Assembly (NCBI GenBank): GCA_947165335.1 | Contig: CAMVAB010000021.1 | Coordinates: 1-11,882 of the forward strand | Direction: 5' to 3' | Length of the DNA stretch: 11,882 nt | Source: an uncultured Pseudomonadota bacterium | GTDB lineage: Bacteria > Pseudomonadota > Alphaproteobacteria > Rs-D84 | Shown here: positions 1 to 6,098 of the stretch, piece by piece | Numbering within the stretch: the first letter of the stretch is position 1 | Layout: each line of letters begins with the position of its first letter | The notes under the pieces: generated by a model | Seen by the model: only the letters and a program-made list of their open reading frames with translations | What the model was told of the DNA's origin: nothing | The model's database searches: none | Position numbers and translations under genes: made by a program

Positions 1-69
1 TGGTAGACGCGCTGGATTTAGGTTCCAGTGGGGCAACCCATAAGAGTTCGATTCTCTTTACCCGCACCA
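1..69 (+). tRNA. tRNA-Leu (anticodon UAG), 5' end outside window
   Basis: This is the 3' part of a type II tRNA. The anticodon arm pairs CTGGA with TCCAG around the seven-base loop TTTAGGT, giving anticodon TAG for leucine CUA codons. The long variable arm TGGG/CCCA typical of Leu tRNAs follows, then the T arm with GTTCGAT and the 3' acceptor strand ending in discriminator A and an encoded CCA (67-69). The 5' acceptor strand and part of the D arm lie before position 1. The acyltransferase gene begins 34 nt downstream with no hairpin between, so the tRNA and that gene may be cotranscribed. Confidence 0.95.
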
Positions 70-102
70 AATTCCAAAACGCCTGTTAAAAAAAGGATAT
101 AT

Positions 103-858
103 ATGTCAAAAGGTTTTAAAAAGATATCGCGAAAAATTTTATCACCCCTATTCTTTAATCCACTGGTTCAATGGATTTTGGCTTTAATTTTAGCTGGCGC
201 AACTTGGTTTGTATTCTTGACATCCAAACACAAATTTACAAACACAGAATCTTTAAAGCAGTACCGCAAAAAACCTGTTGTTTTTGTGTTTTTCCATGGA
301 CGCTGTGCGATGTTATCACCTGTCATCAAATCTGCACACATAAAATCGTATTGTGTTGCGTCCCGCCACAAAGATGGTCGGATGATGGCGCGTCTGCAAA
401 GATTATTTGGATTGCGCGCGGTTTATGGCTCTAAATCAGATGGCGCAGTTGCAGTTTTACGCGAAGGTGTTCGTGTTATGCGCGAAACAAATATGTCTAT
501 GTGTGTTCCTGTTGACGGTCCATCCGGACCGGCCATGCATGTTCAAGATGGGGCTTTATATTTTGCCCGTATGACTGGGGCCCCTATTGTTCCATGTTGT
601 TTTTCATGTTCGCGACCAATATATATGAACAGATGGGATAAATTTATGGTGCCAAAATTATTTGGAACTATTACTTGTCGAATTGGCGAACCTATATACA
701 TAGATCCAAAATTACGCGGTAAAGATTTTGAAAATAAACGTGCTGAGATAGAAGAAATTATGGTTCGACAATTGCGCGAAATGGATGGCGAATTTAAATT
801 GCCTGATGTTCCACGCGGAATCAAAGCAAGTGAATATAAAAAAATTAACCGGAAATAA
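103..858 (+). CDS. DUF374-type lysophospholipid acyltransferase family protein
   Basis: The 251-residue product matches the DUF374 branch of the glycerophospholipid/lipid A acyltransferase fold. A probable membrane anchor lies at about residues 17-40 (NPLVQWILALILAGATWFVF). The HGR motif follows at about 65, then SRHKDGRMMAR near 88, and PVDGPSGP at about 136-143, the family's DGP signature. The family is thought to transfer acyl chains to a lipid acceptor at the inner membrane; the substrate here is unknown. I chose the ATG at 103 because AAAAGGA precedes it by a normal distance. The longer reading from 28 would overlap the tRNA-Leu. A hairpin terminator follows at once, and the next gene is convergent. 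Family call is firm, substrate not. Confidence 0.85.
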   Translation: MSKGFKKISRKILSPLFFNPLVQWILALILAGATWFVFLTSKHKFTNTESLKQYRKKPVVFVFFHGRCAMLSPVIKSAHIKSYCVASRHKDGRMMARLQRLFGLRAVYGSKSDGAVAVLREGVRVMRETNMSMCVPVDGPSGPAMHVQDGALYFARMTGAPIVPCCFSCSRPIYMNRWDKFMVPKLFGTITCRIGEPIYIDPKLRGKDFENKRAEIEEIMVRQLREMDGEFKLPDVPRGIKASEYKKINRK

Positions 859-890
859 AAAACGGTCGTTTTAGCGACCGTTTTTTATTT
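857..890. terminator. Bidirectional intrinsic terminator between convergent genes
   Basis: The stem CGGTCG/CGACCG closes a six-base loop. It is flanked by A6 on the left and T6 on the right, so it works as a rho-independent terminator on both strands. On the plus strand it ends the acyltransferase transcript, overlapping its stop codon. On the minus strand it could end the phosphotransferase transcript about 115 nt after its stop. Confidence 0.85.
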
Positions 891-931
891 AGAATTTCTG
901 TGGAAGGAAGGAAAACCTTTTAAGAAATCCA

Positions 932-955
932 ATATACCTATGTACATAGATATAT
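932..955. repeat. 24-nt palindrome in the convergent intergenic gap
   Basis: The sequence reads nearly the same on both strands, centred on TGTACA. The inner CTATGTACATAG is a perfect 12-nt palindrome and the TATA arms extend it with one mismatched pair. It lies in the 146-nt gap between two convergent genes, so a promoter operator is unlikely. It may be a protein-binding site, a transcript 3' end structure, or chance in AT-rich DNA. Confidence 0.35.
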
Positions 956-1004
956 AATCATAAGTATCACAATTATTCAAAAAGTCAAGCAATCAACAGA
1001 AATA

Positions 1005-1715
1005 TTATTTATTTTCTTTGAAATATAAATCTAAATATTCGCGCAACAGTGCTTTTTTCACCCCTGTATGTCGTATGCCGTTTGCAAAACAATCTTCAAA
1101 ATCATTAAATCCGGCAGCTTCCCAATCGATAGCCGCAACGATTTCAAAAGTTTTTGGATTTATCAGAATATTATCCCATAAATCGTTTTGATTCCATCCA
1201 CACATAATATGCGGTTTTTCGTTTTTATTAGGTTTTAAATCACGAATTTCCGCGGGGTCAGCCTTGCCCACAACATATAAAAATCTAGCCAATTGTTTTG
1301 CAATTTTGACTGCATATTCATCCTGTTGTTCTTCTGAGAATTTACGGAAAGAAATACCTTTGACATATTCGTATTTACGCACAGCCAAACCATTAAAATC
1401 AACTATTTCCATTTTTGGTATTTTTACCGGGGATATTGGACGCAGCGCATCTGTTATACGTTTTTCACGAATCGCTATATCATGCCCATTATTATCCGAC
1501 GGAAATTTAAACACCCATTTATCATCAACAGATACTACAAAATTGGCACATCTGTAACCATAAGTATATTTTATGGTTGGATGACGTTTCGTGCTAAAAC
1601 TTTTAGCGAATTTTATATATTTACGAATCGGTGTTTTTAATTCTAAACGCAAACGTCTGCGAACAAATCGCAACGGAATAAAAGCACATAAAATATTTAT
1701 CAACACTTTTTTCAT
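1005..1715 (-). CDS. APH/choline-kinase-like phosphotransferase with an atypical catalytic loop
   Basis: The product is about 236 residues. It shows the plan of small-molecule kinases of the aminoglycoside phosphotransferase/choline kinase superfamily: a nucleotide-binding lobe with WVFKFP (Lys near 70) and REKR (Glu near 84), a hinge around RKYEYVKG, a catalytic loop NQNDLWDNIL (about 175-184), and IDWE (Asp near 197) for metal binding. The N-terminus is hydrophobic then Arg-rich, suggesting membrane association. The canonical HxDxxxxN loop is altered: the His position is not His, and Asp to Asn spacing is one residue short. The start at 1715 (MKKVLIN) is preferred over a TTG at 1751, which would lie at the predicted transcription start. 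ATG 1721 is also possible, and no clear Shine-Dalgarno is visible. The substrate is unknown. Confidence 0.7.
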   Translation of the reverse strand: MKKVLINILCAFIPLRFVRRRLRLELKTPIRKYIKFAKSFSTKRHPTIKYTYGYRCANFVVSVDDKWVFKFPSDNNGHDIAIREKRITDALRPISPVKIPKMEIVDFNGLAVRKYEYVKGISFRKFSEEQQDEYAVKIAKQLARFLYVVGKADPAEIRDLKPNKNEKPHIMCGWNQNDLWDNILINPKTFEIVAAIDWEAAGFNDFEDCFANGIRHTGVKKALLREYLDLYFKENK

Positions 1716-1753
1716 ACACATAAAGATAGGACAAAATTCCAGTTTTTGCAAAT

Positions 1754-1781
1754 ATTATATGCAAATAAAAAACGGTCACAA
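1754..1781 (-). promoter_or_regulatory. Candidate sigma70-type promoter for the phosphotransferase gene
   Basis: On the minus strand TTGTGA (1781-1776) is followed after 16 nt by a perfect TATAAT (1759-1754). Transcription would start near 1747, giving a leader of roughly 30 nt to the ATG at 1715. The promoter sits inside the terminator hairpin of the upstream autotransporter gene. Confidence 0.55.
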
Positions 1782-1797
1782 TAGCGGCCGTTTTTTA
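1767..1797 (-). terminator. Intrinsic terminator of the autotransporter gene
   Basis: On the minus strand A6, then CGGCC, a loop, GACCG and T6 form a hairpin with one C/A mismatch. The flanking A and T tracts extend the stem. It begins about 18 nt after the autotransporter stop codon. The tail resembles the terminator at 857-890 (both contain ACGGTC and T6). Confidence 0.7.
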
Positions 1798-1814
1798 ATT
1801 TCCAGCAAACAAGT

Positions 1815-4800
1815 TTAGAAATTACATCTGAATTTGAACATACCTGTTTGAGAAGTATATTCATCACGAACTTCTATGTCATAATTAACTGAAAAATCAA
1901 GGTTACGATGTTTCATACCTAAACCAAAACCAAATTCACCACCAACGCGTGATAAACGTTTTCCATCAAGCGAATAGGAATCAACGCCTGGCAGTGTAAC
2001 CGTTGCAGTATTTTTGTCAGATAACAAATCATATTTAATTGCTGCATTTAACTGTGGAACAAATGTTGTGTATCTGTCTGCGACCACATTCAAAGCATAC
2101 TTCGTTCCAAATACAGCGGTTAAGAAATCGTTATCTTTCAAACTTGTTTTGACATCACTAGAATTCACATAATCTTCAGCATTAACATGCAAATAACGTA
2201 AACCTAGTTCTGGGGTTAAACCTGATTTGAAATCATAACCTGTTGCGATAGCAGCACCATATGAATCGACATCATAATCAGATTTCACAAGTATCCCCAG
2301 CGCATCGCCAGATTCTGAATAATCAGACCACGTATAATTCAAAATAGCATTTGCATACCATTGTGTTGGTTTATATTGACCGTATACAAATACAGTATTT
2401 GAATCGATTTCTGTATCACGTTTTGACCCGTCAACATCCGAATGAGCATACGCATAACCTGCCCCCAATGTGAAATGTTTATTAAAGTTACCGTCTAACC
2501 CAAAAGCAATCCCACGTGTATAACCATCAAACGCGCCTCTGTTTTTTGCTTTGTTAAACAAACCTTGGGCCCAAACGCCACCAGATGTTAATTTAATATC
2601 ACCACCATTACGACCAATCATTGGTGCCCCCATACGTGCAGACGCCAAATTCGTTACGGTATTTTGAACAGATGTTGCGACAGATTGTACGACAGATTCT
2701 TTTTCAGGATGTATTGCTGTCGTTGCGTGTTCAACTTCTGCTTTAGCTTCTGGGGTTCCTTCAGCTAATTTTTCTTGCATCTTGATTGCTAATTCATTCA
2801 ATTTATCAGATGAAGAATCGGTTAAATGAGCAACTGTAGCAGCGGTTTCATCAGAAACGTTGTTATCTGTTGCGATTTCTTCGATGGTTTTACGAGTCGC
2901 TATTACATCGCCACCATCCCAAGTCAAATTATAAATAGGACTTGATGTTGTTAAACCACTTTCATCCCATGCAATATTAGCAAAAGATTTATCGCCAAAC
3001 ACTTTATAGGTTCCGGCCTCTTTCATTGTTAATTTCAATGTTCCATTTCCAGTAAATGTGCCTGCTGTGATCTGTGCGGTATCACCAGAACGCAATGTCG
3101 CCAACATATCACCATTTAATGTGATTTTGCTAACATCAACATTATGTGTACCGATATTCATTGTCGCACCAGAATTAACAGTTAAAGCACTTGCACTATC
3201 AACACCGTTAACATTGTTATTAAATGTGTTGGTTCCGGATATCAATGTCATATTGCCGATATTTAAATCGCCACCATTAAATGTTGCATCTGCCAAAGAA
3301 GCATTTTCAACAATAATGCCACGATCCATATCTTTGATGTTCACAGTACCTTGGTTAATTTCAAGGTTATTTAAAGCGGTATAATATTTACCTGTTGTGC
3401 GTTCTTGATGTGTTTCTTCGTCAACGATTGTTTGATTAGTATCTGTTATTTTTGTTGCATTCCACACAGCCCCATTTGACAATGATAAATTAAAATTATT
3501 CACTTCAAAATATCTGTCTTCTGGACGATTGTCGTAAAGATAATCTACGACAGTATTTCCAGTCCAATATGATTGCGCATTTGTTAAATTAACATTAACA
3601 TAGGCATCTATCACAGAGCCAGAATTGCCAGATGAACCAGGATTAGAATAAAAATTAAAGTTAACATCACCGTTTAATTTTACTGTATTTCTTCCAGATT
3701 CATTAACATTAACTGTCGCATATCCACGTGCCAAAATCGCATTCTTTGCATTAACAGTCAAATTACCATCCAAATCAATCCAACCGTTACTCATTGCTTC
3801 GATACCGGTTTCATCAGCTGTCAAATTTATATTTTTTGCTTTTATGTCTACGAAACTTGTATCTGCTTTTGCCTTTGTTACATCAGCCGAACCAAACCCG
3901 GCATGGATGGCAGCATCTTCAGCGATTATATTAACATCGCCTGTTGATTCTATTGTTATTTGACCTTTTTTATAATTAGCTAAAATTCCATCGTACCCTG
4001 ACACCGTCAAATTATCTGCGACAACATGTATTGTTCCTTCATCACTTGCTTGCAAGGCATTGGCGCCACCAGAGAAAGCAACTGTGTGCCCCCTTACTGA
4101 AACATCTGCTCCTTCTTCACTTAATAATCCGATTCCGTTAGCAGAAGCGATATCAATATCATAACCTACAATATTAAGAGCGGCAGTGGTTTTGCCCAAG
4201 GTTGGCCATGCTGTAACACCATAAGAATCACCTTCTATATTTATAAATATTCCATAAATATTTGCTTCGGCGTTTTCCCATATAGTTAGTGCACGGGCAT
4301 CATACCCCGTATGTCTGATATCAATAGAGTTCACTGGATTTTCAGCCGAACCCAAATTAAGAACAGAATTATCGCCATCAACAAGAACCAAATATTTGGT
4401 TGGGTTTTTCTTATCTTGATCACTTGCCGCGCTTTCACCAGTTATTACAATGTTATTCGCCATCATTGTTAATTCTGCATCAGCATTTACACGCACCAAT
4501 GAACCATCAATATTGATTGTATCTGCATTTAATGCGGTTTTGCCATCTGTGTCAATATATGCTGCTTCGGTGTAAAATCTTTTCGTTCTGTAATCGTCTT
4601 TATCAGTAAATGTGGTATCAATAGAATTCAATAAATCAAGCGCCGTTGTATCATCGTCAGATTTACCGTTTACAAATGTTATTGTTGAACCATTTGTTAT
4701 ATTGATTTCATTTGCGTTTATTGTCGCACCATCAACGACAGCATCAACATTATCAAAATTCAAAGAGCCCGCTTGTGCATTTTCATTTAAAATTGAATAT

Positions 4801-5342
4801 GTCGCCATTGTCCAAGCAGTTGATTGTCCAAATAATCCTGTTGCTAACAATGCGTCAGTAGTTGTATTCCAATCAAGAACAGGTATCATTTCCTTTGTAA
4901 GAAGAACGTCTTTCCAATCACCACCAACATCTTGTTGATAATTGAAAGTCAAAACATCCGCATTATCCCCTTCCAAATTTAATTCACGCAAATTCAAAGT
5001 TACTGGTCCAACATACGTGTCGCTGTCTGACATAGCAAACGAACGCGCAACCATTTTATATTTAGGAAAGTCATTTCTGTACCCACCCAAGCCATTTGCT
5101 AAAGTATCGCCGACATTCATACGACGCCCTGCAAACGCAGCCTGGTTATAAATAACATGTTGGTCTGTCAATGATACATCACCCAAAACAAACACATTTT
5201 TTTGTGTTTCTGCTGGTAATACTTCAGCGATTGCGGGCGCAACCAACGAACCCAATGCGATTGCATTACACAAAATACCATAACGCAACACAGCGCGATA
5301 TGCCGCGGTTAATTCTTTTAATGTGGTTTTTGATTGTTTCAT
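1815..5342 (-). CDS. Type Va autotransporter, beta-helical passenger plus C-terminal beta-barrel
   Basis: The 1175-residue product has a signal peptide with hydrophobic core (about 21-36) and a likely signal peptidase I site, AIA before Glu40. The passenger (about 40-800) is rich in Asn, Asp, Thr and Ile/Val, with many short strands such as INANEINITNGSTITF, as in parallel beta-helix passengers. I see no protease catalytic motif. A charged helical linker follows (about 805-915). The last ~255 residues, from GVWAQGLF, alternate like an outer-membrane barrel (GIAFGLDGNFNKHFTLGAGYAYAHSD) and end in FRCNF, the terminal aromatic expected for BAM-dependent insertion. The protein should cross by Sec and display or release its passenger. 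The start at 5342 follows a strong AAAGGAGA ribosome site; a longer reading to 5396 is not needed. Adhesion or surface coating is likely but unproven. Confidence 0.9.
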   Translation of the reverse strand: MKQSKTTLKELTAAYRAVLRYGILCNAIALGSLVAPAIAEVLPAETQKNVFVLGDVSLTDQHVIYNQAAFAGRRMNVGDTLANGLGGYRNDFPKYKMVARSFAMSDSDTYVGPVTLNLRELNLEGDNADVLTFNYQQDVGGDWKDVLLTKEMIPVLDWNTTTDALLATGLFGQSTAWTMATYSILNENAQAGSLNFDNVDAVVDGATINANEINITNGSTITFVNGKSDDDTTALDLLNSIDTTFTDKDDYRTKRFYTEAAYIDTDGKTALNADTINIDGSLVRVNADAELTMMANNIVITGESAASDQDKKNPTKYLVLVDGDNSVLNLGSAENPVNSIDIRHTGYDARALTIWENAEANIYGIFINIEGDSYGVTAWPTLGKTTAALNIVGYDIDIASANGIGLLSEEGADVSVRGHTVAFSGGANALQASDEGTIHVVADNLTVSGYDGILANYKKGQITIESTGDVNIIAEDAAIHAGFGSADVTKAKADTSFVDIKAKNINLTADETGIEAMSNGWIDLDGNLTVNAKNAILARGYATVNVNESGRNTVKLNGDVNFNFYSNPGSSGNSGSVIDAYVNVNLTNAQSYWTGNTVVDYLYDNRPEDRYFEVNNFNLSLSNGAVWNATKITDTNQTIVDEETHQERTTGKYYTALNNLEINQGTVNIKDMDRGIIVENASLADATFNGGDLNIGNMTLISGTNTFNNNVNGVDSASALTVNSGATMNIGTHNVDVSKITLNGDMLATLRSGDTAQITAGTFTGNGTLKLTMKEAGTYKVFGDKSFANIAWDESGLTTSSPIYNLTWDGGDVIATRKTIEEIATDNNVSDETAATVAHLTDSSSDKLNELAIKMQEKLAEGTPEAKAEVEHATTAIHPEKESVVQSVATSVQNTVTNLASARMGAPMIGRNGGDIKLTSGGVWAQGLFNKAKNRGAFDGYTRGIAFGLDGNFNKHFTLGAGYAYAHSDVDGSKRDTEIDSNTVFVYGQYKPTQWYANAILNYTWSDYSESGDALGILVKSDYDVDSYGAAIATGYDFKSGLTPELGLRYLHVNAEDYVNSSDVKTSLKDNDFLTAVFGTKYALNVVADRYTTFVPQLNAAIKYDLLSDKNTATVTLPGVDSYSLDGKRLSRVGGEFGFGLGMKHRNLDFSVNYDIEVRDEYTSQTGMFKFRCNF

Positions 5343-5371
5343 AAGAGCTCTCCTTTCTATTTCATATATAA

Positions 5372-5400
5372 ATCTTAGAACACAACAAATTTTCAAGCAA
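5372..5400 (-). promoter_or_regulatory. Weak candidate promoter for the autotransporter gene
   Basis: On the minus strand TTGCTT (5400-5395) and TAAGAT (5377-5372) are 17 nt apart, matching three and four of six consensus positions. A better -35, TTGAAA, lies just downstream but has no well-spaced -10. The real promoter could be elsewhere in this AT-rich gap, which is shared with the divergent tRNA-Gln promoter. Confidence 0.3.
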
Positions 5401-5443
5401 GTTTTTTATATATGAGTAAAATCATATTATGAAAAATATTTAA

Positions 5444-5471
5444 TTGAAAAAGAAAATATATCATATATAAT
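5444..5471 (+). promoter_or_regulatory. Promoter of tRNA-Gln
   Basis: TTGAAA (5444-5449), a 16-nt spacer and a perfect TATAAT (5466-5471) lie just before the tRNA, predicting a start near 5478 and a leader of under 10 nt. The discriminator GACGGG just after the -10 is GC-rich, as in stable-RNA promoters under stringent control. Confidence 0.75.
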
Positions 5472-5485
5472 TGACGGGACAATAT

Positions 5486-5559
5486 TGGGGCATAGTTTAA
5501 TGGTAGAACATCGGACTCTGACTCCGCTAGTGTTGGTTCGAATCCAGCTGCCCCAACCA
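5486..5559 (+). tRNA. tRNA-Gln (anticodon CUG)
   Basis: The full cloverleaf can be folded. The acceptor TGGGGCA pairs with TGCCCCA, the D stem GTTT with GAAC, and the T stem GTTGG with CCAGC around TTCGAAT. The anticodon arm has loop CTCTGAC with anticodon CTG at 5518-5520. The outermost anticodon-stem pair is a T/C mismatch. The discriminator is A and CCA is encoded (5557-5559). It appears functional. Its 3' end is the sequence repeated three more times downstream, so it is the probable integration target. Confidence 0.95.
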
Positions 5560-5597
5560 ATATTCAAACGCACCTTTATGGTGCGTTTTAATATTGG
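5557..5597 (+). terminator. Terminator hairpin T1 directly after tRNA-Gln
   Basis: AAACGCACC pairs with GGTGCGTTT around TTTAT. The stem is extended below a small mismatch by CCAATATT (5557-5564) with AATATTGG (5590-5597), so the tRNA's own CCA is part of the long stem. It has TTTT in the 3' arm but no long U tract after it. It should end the tRNA-Gln transcript and expose the 3' end for processing. Confidence 0.65.
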
Positions 5598-5740
5598 CCT
5601 GTGGGTTATGGTTCGACAATACAACGAATCCGTCATTGCAAAAGCAATGACGCGATAAAGTTGTTTTGGTTCGACCATGAGTTGGTGTTTGCAAATGTAA
5701 TGTAGCAAACACCTTACGAATGCCCCACAGGGCTCTGCCC
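5598..5740. other. Structured noncoding module, predicted three-way junction
   Basis: The outer stem CCTGTGGG (5598-5605) pairs with CCCACAGG (5724-5731). Inside are two arms. The first is an imperfect stem, 5608-5625 with 5660-5678, topped by a perfect 9-bp hairpin CGTCATTGC-AAAA-GCAATGACG (5631-5652). The second is GGTGTTTGC/GCAAACACC (5684-5713). A small GGGC-TCT-GCCC hairpin (5730-5740) competes with the outer stem. There is no credible ORF or clear promoter. It could be a structured RNA read through from tRNA-Gln, a folded DNA site, or a MITE-like element. The apex resembles the GTCATTGC palindromic repeats seen in many genomes. Confidence 0.5.
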
Positions 5741-5744
5741 GAGG

Positions 5745-5764
5745 GAATCCAGCTGCCCCAACCA
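5745..5764 (+). repeat. Direct repeat of tRNA-Gln 3' end (att-like copy 2)
   Basis: Twenty bases, GAATCCAGCTGCCCCAACCA, are identical to the tRNA-Gln 3' end at 5540-5559. The rest of the tRNA is absent upstream, so this is a fragment and not a second gene. The terminator hairpin T2 begins at the next base. Confidence 0.85.
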
Positions 5765-5805
5765 GTAATAGAAAAACACACCCAACGGGTGTATTTTTTT
5801 ATTAC
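5765..5805 (+). terminator. Terminator-like hairpin T2 (copy A)
   Basis: Nineteen-base arms beginning GTAATAG and ending ATTAC pair around the loop AAC, with core ACACCC/GGGTGT and long A and T runs. Only one G/T and one C/A opposition interrupt the stem. An identical copy lies at 7041-7081. Confidence 0.75.
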
Positions 5806-5926
5806 CAGGGCAGCTGGATCGGCCAGAGCAAAGCGCATGGCCAATACGAGAATACACAATTAGAAAAATCTTAAAAAATCAACCATGGAAGATTTCTTTG
5901 ATTTTTGTTATTGCGTATCGAGGCGC

Positions 5927-5942
5927 CCAGCTGCCCCAACCA
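5927..5942 (+). repeat. Direct repeat of tRNA-Gln 3' end (att-like copy 3)
   Basis: Sixteen bases, CCAGCTGCCCCAACCA, match the tRNA-Gln 3' end. The upstream context AGGCGC is shared with copy 4 at 7204-7219 but not with the tRNA. Hairpin T3 follows directly. Confidence 0.85.
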
Positions 5943-5979
5943 AAAATTTAACCCGTCATTGGACGGGTTTAATTTTTTG
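5943..5979 (+). terminator. Terminator hairpin T3
   Basis: ACCCGTC (5951-5957) and GACGGGT (5962-5968) pair around ATTG. The stem extends through A/T-rich arms with one mismatch and ends in T6. It immediately follows att-like copy 3 and isolates the downstream gene from upstream transcription. Confidence 0.8.
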
Positions 5980-6044
5980 TTTAGAGTGATGAAATGATAA
6001 TCAACGGTTCGGAACGAAGCATGGGTTTTTACAATATTAATATG

Positions 6045-6072
6045 TTGACATATTATAGTTTTGTGTTATTTT
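6045..6072 (+). promoter_or_regulatory. Promoter of the array's cargo gene
   Basis: A perfect TTGACA (6045-6050) is followed after 16 nt by TATTTT (6067-6072), four of six consensus bases. The predicted start near 6079 leaves a leader of about 20 nt. Lying between terminator T3 and the ATG at 6099, it gives the gene its own transcription unit. Confidence 0.6.
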
Positions 6073-6098
6073 TGTGACTATAAATACAGAGAAGACCA

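Larger units (their letters stand above)
5765..5942. repeat. 178-bp dispersed element, copy A
   Basis: The segment after one CAACCA up to and including the next is repeated at 7041-7219. The first 48 and last 27 bases are nearly or fully identical and the middle diverges. It contains terminator hairpin T2 (5765-5805), then a predicted three-way junction. Outer stem GGGCAGCTGG (5808-5817) pairs with CCAGCTGCCC (5927-5936). Arm one is GGCCA/TGGCC (5821-5825 with 5838-5842). Arm two is a long AT-rich stem from about 5847 to 5920. It has no ORF. The 3' strand of the outer stem is itself the tRNA-Gln 3' end. Confidence 0.75.

Noticed and set aside
28..102. N-terminal extension of the acyltransferase frame back to 28
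   Set aside because: It would overlap the tRNA-Leu; the ATG at 103 has a good ribosome site and a normal family N-terminus.
3058..4938. Plus-strand frames at 3058-3384 and 4612-4938
   Set aside because: They are shadows antisense to the autotransporter passenger, with no ribosome site and no recognisable protein features.
5343..5396. Upstream extension of the autotransporter frame to 5396
   Set aside because: The AAAGGAGA ribosome site and a signal peptide start fit the ATG at 5342; the extension runs through the candidate promoter.
5745..5764. Additional tRNA-Gln gene
   Set aside because: Only the 3' 20 bases are present; no anticodon or D arm lies upstream, and the same holds for the copies at 5927 and 7204.
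5427..5859. Minus-strand reading frames giving peptides such as WGSWIRTNT and LGQLDSNQH
   Set aside because: They are antisense to tRNA-Gln and its repeats; such peptides are well-known annotation artefacts of tRNA loci and lack ribosome sites.
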